DNA of 64,000 nt from Alkalihalobacillus sp. LMS39. Lineage in GTDB: Bacteria > Bacillota > Bacilli > Bacillales > Bacillaceae_F. The notes beneath the pieces are model-generated. The model was not told the origin of the DNA. It worked only from the letters and a program-made list of their open reading frames with translations, and did not search any database. Positions within the stretch are counted from its first letter, which is position 1, and the number at the start of each line of letters is the position of its first letter. Below are positions 9,457 to 17,972 of this stretch, one piece after another. Where the stretch lies: the NCBI RefSeq assembly GCF_022812285.1, contig NZ_CP093300.1, positions 4,216,001 to 4,280,000 of the forward strand, given 5' to 3'. The position numbers and the translations under genes are program-made.

Positions 9457-9623
9457 CTCGTTCACCTCTATCCATCCAGCGATACTAAAGCTTTGCTTTC
9501 TTTCCTTATTCTAAGGAAAGAAGGAGAGGGTGCTTCAAAGTTTTTTCGCCTTGGGAGCACCTTTGCTACAATGTAAGGTTCCGTTTACATTTCAATCTTA
9601 GCTTTTACGCCTAATGGCTCGTT

Positions 9624-10667
9624 TTATTTCGTATGGAACGCATATACAGTTTTACGCTCATAGGTTTTCCCTTTTTCTAACACAATCGATGGAAGTGATG
9701 GGTGATGAATCGCATCTGGTGCCCCTTGAGTTTCTAAACAAAGACCAAGATATTTTCGAGCCTGCACTCCACGAATCGTAAAGTTATCACTAATTTGACT
9801 TCCAGTATATAACACAACAAACGGTTCATCCGTCGACATTGTTAATACTCTACCACTTTCGGAGTCGAAAAGTTGAATTTCTGCTTCTTTTGTTTTTGAT
9901 AATTGAAATGGATGGTCATAACCGTTTCCAGCAAGGATATGCTGTTCATTTTCAGAACGAACACCGCTTTCAATTGTTCTTCCTGAACGGAAATCAAATG
10001 TTGTTCCTTCGACAGGTGCAATCTTTCCTGTTGGCAACAGTTCATTTGTTAATTCTAAATAATAATCGCTATCCATTGTTAACTCGTGCTGAAGGATATC
10101 CTGTTTTGCATTTCCACTTAAATTAAAATAACTATGATTCGTTAAATTGATAATTGTATCTTCGTCTGTTACTGCATGATACGAAATGATGAGTTCATTA
10201 TCATTTGTTAATGAATAGGTCACCTTTACTGTTACAGTTCCAGGATACCCTTCTTCTCCAGCTGGGCTTGTATATGTAAATTGAACGGTTGGGTATTGTT
10301 CATTTTCAAGCACGCTTCCATCCCAAATGAGCTTATCCCATTTCCCTCCACCATGTAAATGATTGTTTCCATCATTTTTTGGTAAATGATAGGTGTTTCC
10401 ATTTAATTCAAATGACGCTTCTTTAATTCTACCCGCTACTCGACCAACAATCGAACCAAAATATGGGGAATGCTGTACATATTCATCAATTGAATCAAAC
10501 CCTAACACAACTTCTTCAACATTTCCGTCTTTGTCAGGGGTTTTAATACTTGTAATAATGCAGCCATAATCAATACAAGTGACTTCCATATTATTATTTT
10601 TTAATGTATATTGCGTTACTTTTTGACCATTAAGCTGACCAAACTCTTTTTCACTAACTTGTACCAT
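9624..10667 (-). CDS. galM: Aldose 1-epimerase (galactose mutarotase type)
   Basis: Interconverts alpha and beta anomers of free aldoses such as galactose, glucose or arabinose in the cytoplasm. The protein has the family motifs GRVAGRI, HLHGGGKWDK, NLTNHSYFNL (catalytic His) and LGLCLETQGAPDA (catalytic Glu). The start at 10667 (MVQVSEKE, 347 residues) is chosen because AGGAG lies 9 nt upstream; the ATG three codons earlier touches the ribosome site. It lies 66 bp downstream of the DeoR-type regulator and is probably transcribed with it. In this setting it would supply the correct anomer released by the arabinan glycosidases. Confidence 0.9.
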   Translation of the reverse strand: MVQVSEKEFGQLNGQKVTQYTLKNNNMEVTCIDYGCIITSIKTPDKDGNVEEVVLGFDSIDEYVQHSPYFGSIVGRVAGRIKEASFELNGNTYHLPKNDGNNHLHGGGKWDKLIWDGSVLENEQYPTVQFTYTSPAGEEGYPGTVTVKVTYSLTNDNELIISYHAVTDEDTIINLTNHSYFNLSGNAKQDILQHELTMDSDYYLELTNELLPTGKIAPVEGTTFDFRSGRTIESGVRSENEQHILAGNGYDHPFQLSKTKEAEIQLFDSESGRVLTMSTDEPFVVLYTGSQISDNFTIRGVQARKYLGLCLETQGAPDAIHHPSLPSIVLEKGKTYERKTVYAFHTK

Positions 10668-10732
10668 AATTTTCATCTCCTACCATAACTTATATATACA
10701 TAGTATAGTTTTTTTGGGCTTGATTACAAACT

Positions 10733-11494
10733 TTAGTTTGTAATCATTTGAATTCCTTTTTGTTCTAATTGCATTTTAAACATCGGGTCGATTTTCGATG
10801 TCGTCACAATTACGTCTATTTCATCTAGTTGTATAGATGTCGCCAACGATTTCCGGCCATGTTTTGTATGGTCCATTAAGACAACAACTTTATCCGCGTT
10901 TTGAACCATCATTTTTTTCAATTCTGCTTCTTGTATGCTAAAGTCTGTAACACCATGATCAAGTGAAATGCCATGAGCAGAAATAAAAAGCAAATCGGCA
11001 TGAACTTGAGCTAATATCGCTTTTCCTAACAAACCTTCAACTTCAATACTATTTGGCCTCACCATTCCGCCAATCACAATCACATTAATATTCGGATTAC
11101 TCGCTAACAATTGAGCTGTAGCTAAACCATTTGTAATGACTGTTACATGTCTTGCATGAAGAAGCAGTTTGGCTAATTCATATCCCGTCGAACTTGCATC
11201 GATAATAATGCAATTCGCTTCCTTTAATAAAGTAAAGGCCATTTTGGCTATTTGTTGTTTTTCTTCTAATTGTTCTTCTGTTCGACTTTGAAATGAAAAA
11301 GCTTCCTCATATTGAGGTGGAAGGACAGCTCCTCCATGTGTTCGCACAAGAAACCCTTCTTTTTCTAACACTTTCAAATCGTTTCTAATCGTTCCTTCAG
11401 AGCTAGCGAGTTCAACAGCAATTTCTTTGACGATAATTTGTTTTCTTTCCCTTAGTAGTTGAACAATCTGTTTTCTTCGATTCGGTCCTAACAT
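10733..11494 (-). CDS. DeoR-family transcriptional regulator
   Basis: 253 residues: an N-terminal DeoR winged helix (RKQIVQLLRERKQIIVKEIA ... EGTIRNDLKVLEKEGFL) and a C-terminal sugar-phosphate sensor domain with the family motifs IDASSTGYELAKLL and VITNGLATAQLL. Such proteins usually repress a sugar operon until a phosphorylated sugar binds. It is divergent from the egsA-like gene, and the shared 158-bp spacer contains a long inverted repeat that may be its operator. The regulated sugar is unknown. Confidence 0.88.
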   Translation of the reverse strand: MLGPNRRKQIVQLLRERKQIIVKEIAVELASSEGTIRNDLKVLEKEGFLVRTHGGAVLPPQYEEAFSFQSRTEEQLEEKQQIAKMAFTLLKEANCIIIDASSTGYELAKLLLHARHVTVITNGLATAQLLASNPNINVIVIGGMVRPNSIEVEGLLGKAILAQVHADLLFISAHGISLDHGVTDFSIQEAELKKMMVQNADKVVVLMDHTKHGRKSLATSIQLDEIDVIVTTSKIDPMFKMQLEQKGIQMITN

Positions 11495-11554
11495 CGTATT
11501 ATCTCCTACTTTTCACTTTACTTTTCCACTTTATCACAACAAGAAACAATAATA

Positions 11555-11597
11555 AATAACAATAAATGATAATAATCTTATCATTTTTATTGTTATT
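11555..11597. promoter_or_regulatory. Long inverted repeat, probable DeoR-type operator
   Basis: Arms AATAACAATAAATGATAA (11555-11572) and TTATCATTTTTATTGTTATT (11578-11597) are complementary apart from a two-base insertion. The site is between the divergent DeoR-type regulator and the egsA-like gene. Operator function is inferred from symmetry and position. Confidence 0.45.
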
Positions 11598-11652
11598 TTC
11601 ATGATAATATAAAAGTAGTTTTCTATCCGATTCATTTTAGGAGGTTTTTTTT

Positions 11653-12891
11653 ATGAGCCCATTCTTAAGCAACGAATTCCTTCAGTATGATTGTTCTTGT
11701 GGTGTTCCTCATTATCCTGTTCAAATGGAAGCCCTTTCGCTATCCGATGATGCTTTTCAATTATGTGTAACCTTTCTTGAGAAAAAATCATTTCAACATA
11801 TTTATCTTGTTTGTGATCAAAACACATATGATGTTGCAGGACAACACTTACATACATTACTTTCCGAAATTCAGACTTTCAACGTTACATTATGCATTGT
11901 CAAACCAAACGAACTTGGGGATGTCACTGCTGATGCAACTTCGATAACAGACGTTTTCATTGAAGCAGACAAAAAGACAGATGTATTTCTTGCCGTAGGC
12001 TCTGGAACAATTCATGATATTACAAGGGTTGTCAGTTATAAAATGGATAAACCGTTTATTTCCATTCCAACTGCTCCTTCTGTCGATGGCTTCAATTCAA
12101 TGGGGGCTCCTTTAATTATACGTGGTGAAAAGAAAACCTATCAAACTCATGGGCCAATCGCTTTATTTGGACATATGTCAGTCTTGATGAATAGCCCGAT
12201 TGAGCTTATTAGTGCTGGATATGGTGATATGCTTGCTAAACTAACGTCTTTAGTCGATTGGAAATTTGGTCATCTTATCGCAGACGAACCGTATTGCCCT
12301 ACTGTCGCTACTATGACAAAAGAGGCGCTTGAAGCTTGCCTTGTGAACACTGCTGAAATTGCCAATCGAACAGAAAAAGGAATTCGAACATTAATGGAGG
12401 CATTGCTTCAATCTGGAAATGCGATGTTACAATTTGGACAATCTCATCCAGCCTCTGGCGCCGAACACCATCTTTCTCATTTTTGGGAAATGGAATTTAT
12501 TAAACAAAAGAAACGCCAAGTATTACATGGAGCAAAGGTTGCTGTGTCTACACAAATCATTTTAGACCTTTATCAAAAAAACATGCTCACCTTTTTGAAA
12601 TACGAGTTCCACTTATCATCTGGCATAGACCATAATATTTATGAGAAACTATCAACATATAAAGAAGAAATCATAAAATTACTAGAATCTTTGCCATCTG
12701 TAGAATCGATAAAAGCGAAATTACACCTTATCGGAAAAAAAGCTTCTCTTCAGTCACTTGGCATTGAGGACACCCTTCTTCAAGCGAGCCTAAAAGAAGC
12801 TCACCTTATTCGAGACCGCTATACGATTATGAAATTTTTAAATGAAAGTGAAAGAGAGGGATGTTTCCTTGAAAAAAGCGATTTTATTTGA
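11653..12891 (+). CDS. egsA: sn-Glycerol-1-phosphate dehydrogenase (AraM/EgsA)
   Basis: 412 residues of the AraM/EgsA family, which reduces dihydroxyacetone phosphate to sn-glycerol-1-phosphate with NAD(P)H in the cytoplasm. The nucleotide-binding motifs AVGSGTIHDI and PTAPSVDGFNSMGAPLI and the metal-site region SGAEHHLSHFWEM are present. In B. subtilis araM belongs to the arabinose operon and its product feeds heptaprenylglyceryl phosphate synthesis; here too it lies beside arabinan genes. Strong GGAGG site 8 nt before the ATG. The 3' end overlaps the HAD gene. Confidence 0.9.
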   Translation: MSPFLSNEFLQYDCSCGVPHYPVQMEALSLSDDAFQLCVTFLEKKSFQHIYLVCDQNTYDVAGQHLHTLLSEIQTFNVTLCIVKPNELGDVTADATSITDVFIEADKKTDVFLAVGSGTIHDITRVVSYKMDKPFISIPTAPSVDGFNSMGAPLIIRGEKKTYQTHGPIALFGHMSVLMNSPIELISAGYGDMLAKLTSLVDWKFGHLIADEPYCPTVATMTKEALEACLVNTAEIANRTEKGIRTLMEALLQSGNAMLQFGQSHPASGAEHHLSHFWEMEFIKQKKRQVLHGAKVAVSTQIILDLYQKNMLTFLKYEFHLSSGIDHNIYEKLSTYKEEIIKLLESLPSVESIKAKLHLIGKKASLQSLGIEDTLLQASLKEAHLIRDRYTIMKFLNESEREGCFLEKSDFI

Positions 12892-13570
12892 TGTTGATGA
12901 CACAATGTATGACCAGCAAAAACCATTTGCTGATGCTATTCTTTCGATTGGGCTGACATCACTTCCCTCATCTATCATACACCCTCTTTACATTCGCTCG
13001 CGATACTATAGTGATCTGTTATGGGACGAATATGGAAGAGGCGAGTTGACATTGCAAGAGTTGCGAATCGAACGAGTGCGCCGAGCATTTAAAGACTTTC
13101 AGTTAGTAATGACAAATGATGATGCATTGCTCTTCCAACAACATTATGAAAGGAACCAAGCGAAAATCAAACCGTTTCCTGAGCTTCTGCCACTTCTTTC
13201 TGACCTTCAATCTTTAAACTATGAAATTGGTGTACTCACAAATGGCCCGGGCTCCCACCAATTTGCGAAAATAAAAACATTAGGAATACTCCCTTATGTA
13301 AAAAAAGAGTTCATTTTTATCTCTGATGAAGTTGGAGTCGCAAAGCCAAATAAACAAATCTTTATACATGCAGCGCAAACATTAAAGATAGACGATGAGG
13401 ATCTCGTATATGTTGGCGATAATTGGACAAATGACATTGTTCCCTCTTCTCAATTAGGGTGGCAAGCGATTTGGTATAACCACCGCCAGCACAAAAGGGG
13501 GACAGAAGACAATCCTTATGTTGAAATCAATAAACTAGACCTAGTTCTTGACGTTCTTTCAACGAACTAA
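12869..13570 (+). CDS. HAD-superfamily phosphatase
   Basis: A cytoplasmic HAD hydrolase. From the TTG at 12869 (233 residues) motif I FDVDDT falls at residues 7-12 (Asp8, Asp10), as expected; GAGAGGG lies 8 nt upstream. The ATG at 12842 gives a nine-residue extension and a longer overlap with egsA. Motif II is TNGPG, motif III the Lys in KPNKQIF and motif IV VGDNWTND. The cap between motifs I and II is helical (type I). In B. subtilis the HAD gene next to araM is araL, from a different (NagD-like) subclass, so this may be a non-orthologous replacement. Substrate unknown; sugar phosphates or phosphoglycerol are plausible. Confidence 0.85.
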   Translation: MKKAILFDVDDTMYDQQKPFADAILSIGLTSLPSSIIHPLYIRSRYYSDLLWDEYGRGELTLQELRIERVRRAFKDFQLVMTNDDALLFQQHYERNQAKIKPFPELLPLLSDLQSLNYEIGVLTNGPGSHQFAKIKTLGILPYVKKEFIFISDEVGVAKPNKQIFIHAAQTLKIDDEDLVYVGDNWTNDIVPSSQLGWQAIWYNHRQHKRGTEDNPYVEINKLDLVLDVLSTN

Positions 13571-13583
13571 TGTTCATTACAGG

Positions 13584-13771
13584 CTATCGGACATGTATTC
13601 CTCTATTTTACTAGAAATTAACCTTTTTCATATGCTATCGGACATATGTTCCGTTATACCACATAAAACAGGGCATCTTGTCTTGATTTTTTGCCCAATA
13701 ACGGAACTGATGTCCGAACAAAATGTAAAAAGGCGGATTTTTCTTGAATTAACGGAACTAATGTCCGTTAG
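13584..13771. repeat. Four-unit intergenic repeat element, copy B
   Basis: Units at 13584-13608 and 13635-13659 (forward) and 13696-13720 and 13747-13771 (reverse). It begins 14 bp after the HAD phosphatase stop codon and ends before the terminator of the convergent siderophore-binding protein gene. Confidence 0.92.
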
Positions 13772-13807
13772 CTCTTTAACAACAGACTAACTAGAAATGA
13801 TAGAAAA

Positions 13808-13835
13808 AAGCTGTCGATTTCAATCTCGACAGCTT
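13808..13835 (-). terminator. Terminator of siderophore-binding protein gene
   Basis: A 10-bp stem AAGCTGTCGA with its complement and an 8-nt loop, followed on the minus strand by a run of six T. Confidence 0.8.
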
Positions 13836-13847
13836 GTTTTCTATTAA

Positions 13848-14834
13848 TTATTTCACAAACAGCTCTACAATTTCATCCATTCCGTTTGCTCGCTCAATCG
13901 GGTCCCAGAATCCCCAGTTATTATCCAATGTGTACACATTGTCATTTTTAACAGCGGTTAAGTTATTCCACACTTCACTATCCATGACAGAACTGAAATA
14001 ATCCGTGTCTCTAAAATAAGAAATATCAAGCATATAGTCTGGATCAAACACCGTAAGTCCTTCTAATGAAATATTTTCACCAAAGCCTTCAGGTATTCCA
14101 TCGTAAGGGTTTAACTTTAAATCATCATATAACAAGTTGTTCATCGCATGGTCTGTACGTCCGAACACACGGATATCCTCTTTGTTAATCGATAACGCCA
14201 TCACTGTCTTTTCACCAAGCGCTTCTTGAAGCTTTTCACTTGCTTCAGCTGCTTTCTCATCTAACTCTTCAATTACTTTTTGACCTTCTTCTAGTTTCCC
14301 AACTGCTTCAGTTGTTTTTAAGTGATCTTCTTTCCAGTCTCCACCAACTTCAATCATAATAGTTGGAGCAATTTTAGTTAGTTCATCATATACTTGGTCA
14401 AATCGGTCACTTACAATTAACAAATCTGGCTCTAACTCAAGCAGTTTCTCTAAGTTTACTTCATTATCAAACGGAATTGGTTCTACACCTTCAAGCTGGT
14501 CTGCTAAATGGGGCGCAAATTCGTCGTCAAACGTCATCGCCGCAATTGGTTTTACTCCAACCGATAACAAAGAACCTTCCCATGATACGTGAGAGATAAC
14601 AATCACTCGTTCAGGAGTAGCTGGTACAGCTGTTTCTCCCTTCATATGTTCAACTACGCGCTCAGTTGCCTCTACTTCTTCCTCTGGCTGCTCTTCAGGC
14701 TCTTCCTGAGGTGTTTCTTCTGTTGCGACTGGTTCTTTTTCTTCTTGTTCACCAGTATTCGCAGAGCTTGAGCACGCACTACTTACGATGACGATACTCA
14801 ATAATAAAACGAATAATACAACAAGCTTTTTCAT
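13848..14834 (-). CDS. Ferric-siderophore ABC transporter binding lipoprotein
   Basis: 328-residue lipoprotein that captures a ferric siderophore outside the membrane. The signal ends in SSAC with Cys21 as lipid site, followed by a long Glu/Pro/Thr-rich linker (residues 25-60) and a FhuD/FepB-type binding domain (ERVIVISHVSWEGSLLSVGVKP; LEKLLELEPDLLIVSD). A perfect Fur box lies 30 bp upstream and GGAGGG 7 nt before the ATG. It is transcribed apart from, but next to, the permease/ATPase operon. Closest in kind to B. subtilis YfiY or FeuA; the siderophore is not determined. Confidence 0.9.
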   Translation of the reverse strand: MKKLVVLFVLLLSIVIVSSACSSSANTGEQEEKEPVATEETPQEEPEEQPEEEVEATERVVEHMKGETAVPATPERVIVISHVSWEGSLLSVGVKPIAAMTFDDEFAPHLADQLEGVEPIPFDNEVNLEKLLELEPDLLIVSDRFDQVYDELTKIAPTIMIEVGGDWKEDHLKTTEAVGKLEEGQKVIEELDEKAAEASEKLQEALGEKTVMALSINKEDIRVFGRTDHAMNNLLYDDLKLNPYDGIPEGFGENISLEGLTVFDPDYMLDISYFRDTDYFSSVMDSEVWNNLTAVKNDNVYTLDNNWGFWDPIERANGMDEIVELFVK

Positions 14835-14863
14835 TTATGACCCTCCACTCAAATTAATAAGAA

Positions 14864-14882
14864 AATGATAATCATTATCATT
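14864..14882. promoter_or_regulatory. Fur box upstream of siderophore-binding protein
   Basis: The 19-bp sequence AATGATAATCATTATCATT is a perfect Fur palindrome (7-1-7 core TGATAAT-C-ATTATCA). It sits between the binding-protein gene and the upstream regulator gene, giving the lipoprotein its own iron-repressed promoter. Confidence 0.92.
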
Positions 14883-14934
14883 GTCCTATTATAAAAAATA
14901 GCCTCTTTAATTACTATAGACGCTATTGTCTAAA

Positions 14935-16515
14935 TTACATGGACACTATTGTCTCTTTAATATAATCGACAAATTCATAAATACATTTCTTTCTTCCAAT
15001 TGGTCCCCACGGATCCCATTCTTCGCTTCTCGGCCAATACACTTCTTGTTCTTTTACTGCTTTTAACTGTTGCCAAAGCAGTTGTTTTTTCACATCATTT
15101 ACGTCTTGTTGACTACTCCATATGATTAAAATTCGGTCTGGGTCTATTCTCACTAATTGTTCTAGTCCATGACTAATGTAGCTCGGATGCGCTAAACCAT
15201 CAGCTGGCATAAAACCAAGCTTTTGATAAAACAATTCGGTTAGGGCATGGCCATCAACACCATATAAGCGGACATCGCCTGAAATAATTCGAATCACTGC
15301 CCATGTTCCTTTTCTTGATACATCTTTTAATGAATCTTTTGCTTGTTTCTCTATCGTAGCCATCTTTGTCATAATTGCGTCTGCTTCGTTTTCCTTGTTT
15401 ACGAGCTTGGCGATTTTTAGTTGATAATCGGTCCACGAAGAAAACCAATCGATAAAAACATGCTCACTATCGGCTTGATTCCATGGTATCACTTGTTTTT
15501 GGTGATGTTGTAAGTTCATATGAATAATCATATTCGGGTCTGTTTTTGTAACATCTTCTAGATGAAGTTCTCGTTCTAGATTTAATGGTGCTGTTCCTTT
15601 TAATTGCGGATGTAAATAAGTCGGGAAACCAGAACCCGTTTGATAGTAGCTAGGAAAACTCGGTGCAGCAACAGGCACAATTCCTAAAGCTAATAAATGA
15701 TCTTGAAGAAACAAATGGCTGACAACAGCAATTCGTTTTTGACTTCTTTTTTTATATATCGTTGGAGACACGCCTTCAATTTTTTTAAAGACACGGCTAA
15801 AATAAAGCTCGTCCTGAAATCCAACACTTTGCGCAATATCTTTTAATGACGTTGATTGTTTTTCTAATCGTTCTTTTGCGTGCTTAACTCTTATGTTCGC
15901 TAACAAGGCACTTGGACTATGACCTGTTCGTTTCTTTATCGAACGACAATACGAACTCGGTGTTAAGCCTGCCATCGCGGGTAATTCGTTTACTTTAATG
16001 TCATTCATATAGTTTGCTTCCATATATTCAATGGTTGCTTGGAGGGATTTTATCATGATATTCGCTTCTGTTTCCCCTTCGCTTACAATTCTGTACATCA
16101 ATTCAAAAAACAATGATTGTTCTTTAAAATAGGTCGAAGCGAACCGTATCTCCGTTTTCAATTGGATTAATTGTTCACATAAAGAAACAACAGTCGCCAT
16201 ATAATTGACTTTCACGAGCCTTGATTTCCTTGTTCCTATGGTTTCTAGTTCTATTCGGTCAATCCTATCAAACTCTAGTATGTAAACATGGAGAGCGTTG
16301 ACACAACGAAAATCTATCGTTTCATTTGCAAATAAAAACAAGCCATCTCCTGTTTCGACATCATATGTTTTTACCCCTCGTTGAATAGTTCCCTTTCCTC
16401 TACTGACAAAAGCAAAACTAGAACGGGCAACATGAATTGTTTCTTCTGCTAATGCGAGACAATTCAACTCTTTTATCGTAATATATCGATAAAACTGATT
16501 TTCGTAGTCTCCCAT
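14935..16515 (-). CDS. AraC regulator fused to siderophore-binding domain (Btr-like)
   Basis: 526 residues from the ATG at 16515, which has GAGGTG 7-8 nt upstream; the ATG at 16530 overlaps the stop of the gene before it. Residues 1-~150 are a cupin-like sensor region, ~165-265 an AraC double helix-turn-helix (VNELPAMAGLTPSSYCRSIK; LKDIAQSVGFQDELYFSRVF), and ~270-520 a FhuD/FeuA-like binding domain without a signal peptide. This matches B. subtilis Btr (YbbB), which binds bacillibactin in the cytoplasm and activates its uptake genes. It probably senses the imported siderophore and activates the binding-protein gene or this operon. Confidence 0.88.
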   Translation of the reverse strand: MGDYENQFYRYITIKELNCLALAEETIHVARSSFAFVSRGKGTIQRGVKTYDVETGDGLFLFANETIDFRCVNALHVYILEFDRIDRIELETIGTRKSRLVKVNYMATVVSLCEQLIQLKTEIRFASTYFKEQSLFFELMYRIVSEGETEANIMIKSLQATIEYMEANYMNDIKVNELPAMAGLTPSSYCRSIKKRTGHSPSALLANIRVKHAKERLEKQSTSLKDIAQSVGFQDELYFSRVFKKIEGVSPTIYKKRSQKRIAVVSHLFLQDHLLALGIVPVAAPSFPSYYQTGSGFPTYLHPQLKGTAPLNLERELHLEDVTKTDPNMIIHMNLQHHQKQVIPWNQADSEHVFIDWFSSWTDYQLKIAKLVNKENEADAIMTKMATIEKQAKDSLKDVSRKGTWAVIRIISGDVRLYGVDGHALTELFYQKLGFMPADGLAHPSYISHGLEQLVRIDPDRILIIWSSQQDVNDVKKQLLWQQLKAVKEQEVYWPRSEEWDPWGPIGRKKCIYEFVDYIKETIVSM

Positions 16516-16530
16516 ATGGTTACACCTCAT

Positions 16531-17109
16531 TTAACGTTTATCAGAATCGATGATTGTTAGTTTTTCTTCCATATTTGTTCTTTGTTTAGTTCTAGGAATT
16601 TCATCAAAGTATCCTACATGCAATGTCCCGATAACTTTTTCACCTGGAAATACTCCAATCGCTTGATGAAACTTAGGGTCAAAATTATATTGATTCGTTT
16701 TCCAAACAACACCGATATCCTTTTCCCACGCTAACAGTTGAAAGTTTTGAATAAAGGCTGATGTTGCTGAAAAATCTTCTTCCCACTTCTTTTGTCTTGG
16801 ATCCTGTTCCATTACAACAACGAGGTGCATTGGGATTTTCGTGTAATAGTCATACATTTTACTTCCCTTTTTTTCTCGCTCCTCCGGTGAATAGGTGCCT
16901 TCAATAATGGCTTTTGCAAATGAATGGACCCCTTTATCCGTGAATAAAATAACCCGCCATGGCTCTCGCATTCCGTGTGTTGGTGCAAAAGCCGCTAATT
17001 GTAATAGTTCTTTTACTAAATCAAGTGAGACTGGGTCACTTTTAAATTCGCGGATCGTTCTCCTCCCTTTTACAACTTGAGCTACTGGTGTTCCTTCTTT
17101 ACTCTCCAT
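16531..17109 (-). CDS. Nitroreductase-family flavoprotein (YfhC-like)
   Basis: 192-residue FMN-dependent nitroreductase-fold protein. It starts VKGRRTIREFKSDPV, the usual RRSIR-like flavin-binding opening, followed by LAAFAPTHGMREPWRV and a C-terminal EKVIGTLHVGY segment. The ATG at 17109 has AGGAGGG 4 nt upstream and overlaps the end of the ATPase gene. B. subtilis yfhC, also a nitroreductase-family gene, sits beside siderophore genes yfiYZ-yfhA, so the association is conserved. A role in reducing the ferric siderophore inside the cell is attractive but not shown by the sequence. Confidence 0.85.
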   Translation of the reverse strand: MESKEGTPVAQVVKGRRTIREFKSDPVSLDLVKELLQLAAFAPTHGMREPWRVILFTDKGVHSFAKAIIEGTYSPEEREKKGSKMYDYYTKIPMHLVVVMEQDPRQKKWEEDFSATSAFIQNFQLLAWEKDIGVVWKTNQYNFDPKFHQAIGVFPGEKVIGTLHVGYFDEIPRTKQRTNMEEKLTIIDSDKR

Positions 17110-17119
17110 AACACCCTCC

Positions 17120-17953
17120 TTATGCATAAGCCGCGGCTAAAGTTTCTTCGCTTTCTTCATTGACTTTTTGGTCAATTAAATTGTACGTCAAGCAAACAGG
17201 CTTTCCCGTTCTTGGATCTGTTACAATTTCGGCATCAATTGTAAATACATCTTTTAAAACTTTTGCTGTCATTACCTCTTCTGGTGTTCCTTCTTTTATT
17301 ATCGTTCCTTTATTTAACGCAACCATATGGTGGGCAAATCTGGCAGCATGGTTTAAATCATGAATGACCATAACAATAGTACGGTTTTGTTGTTGATTTA
17401 ATCGCTCTAGCAATTGAAGAACTTCAAGCTGATGAGCTAAATCCAAATAAGTCGTAGGCTCATCTAATAACAATAAATCTGTTTCTTGCGCTAAAGCCAT
17501 CGCAATCCATACACGTTGTCGCTGTCCACCAGATAGTGCTTCGATTGGCCGTTCGGAAAACTCGGTCATTCCTGTTTCATGAAGAGACCATTCAATAATC
17601 TCCCTGTCTTCACTAGTCAAACGACCGAACCCTCGTTGATGAGGAAAACGACCATACGCAACAAGTTCAGAAACCGTTAACCCACTTGGAGCTTCAGGTG
17701 TTTGTGGAAGGATTGCCATTTTTTGCGCAATTTCTTTTGTTGGTGTTTTATGAATGGCTTTCCCATCTAAATAAACAGCACCTGTTTTCGGCTCTAAAAT
17801 ACGCGACATCGTTTTTAAAATCGTAGACTTACCACAACCATTTGGACCAATAATTGTTGTCACTTGTCCTTTTGGAATTTTTAGATTTAATTCTTTTACT
17901 ATGTCAATTTCCCCATAAGAAATTCCTAATTGCTCTGTCGTTAACATTTCCAT
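17120..17953 (-). CDS. Ferric-siderophore ABC transporter ATPase
   Basis: 277-residue FecE/FhuC-type ATPase that powers siderophore import. Walker A is GPNGCGKST, the Q-loop LPQTPEAP, signature LSGGQRQRVW, Walker B LLLLDEPTTYLD, and the switch His is in VIHDLNHAARFAHH. It is third in the operon behind two FecCD permeases, separated from the second by 19 bp and overlapping the nitroreductase gene downstream. Confidence 0.93.
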   Translation of the reverse strand: MEMLTTEQLGISYGEIDIVKELNLKIPKGQVTTIIGPNGCGKSTILKTMSRILEPKTGAVYLDGKAIHKTPTKEIAQKMAILPQTPEAPSGLTVSELVAYGRFPHQRGFGRLTSEDREIIEWSLHETGMTEFSERPIEALSGGQRQRVWIAMALAQETDLLLLDEPTTYLDLAHQLEVLQLLERLNQQQNRTIVMVIHDLNHAARFAHHMVALNKGTIIKEGTPEEVMTAKVLKDVFTIDAEIVTDPRTGKPVCLTYNLIDQKVNEESEETLAAAYA

Positions 17954-17972
17954 TCACAACCCACCCCTACTG

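Noticed and set aside
9466-9623. Attenuator or riboswitch between galM and araR.
   Set aside because: Two hairpins (CTTTCCTT/AAGGAAAG and GGTGCT/AGCACC) are present, but no T-run or known aptamer motif supports it.
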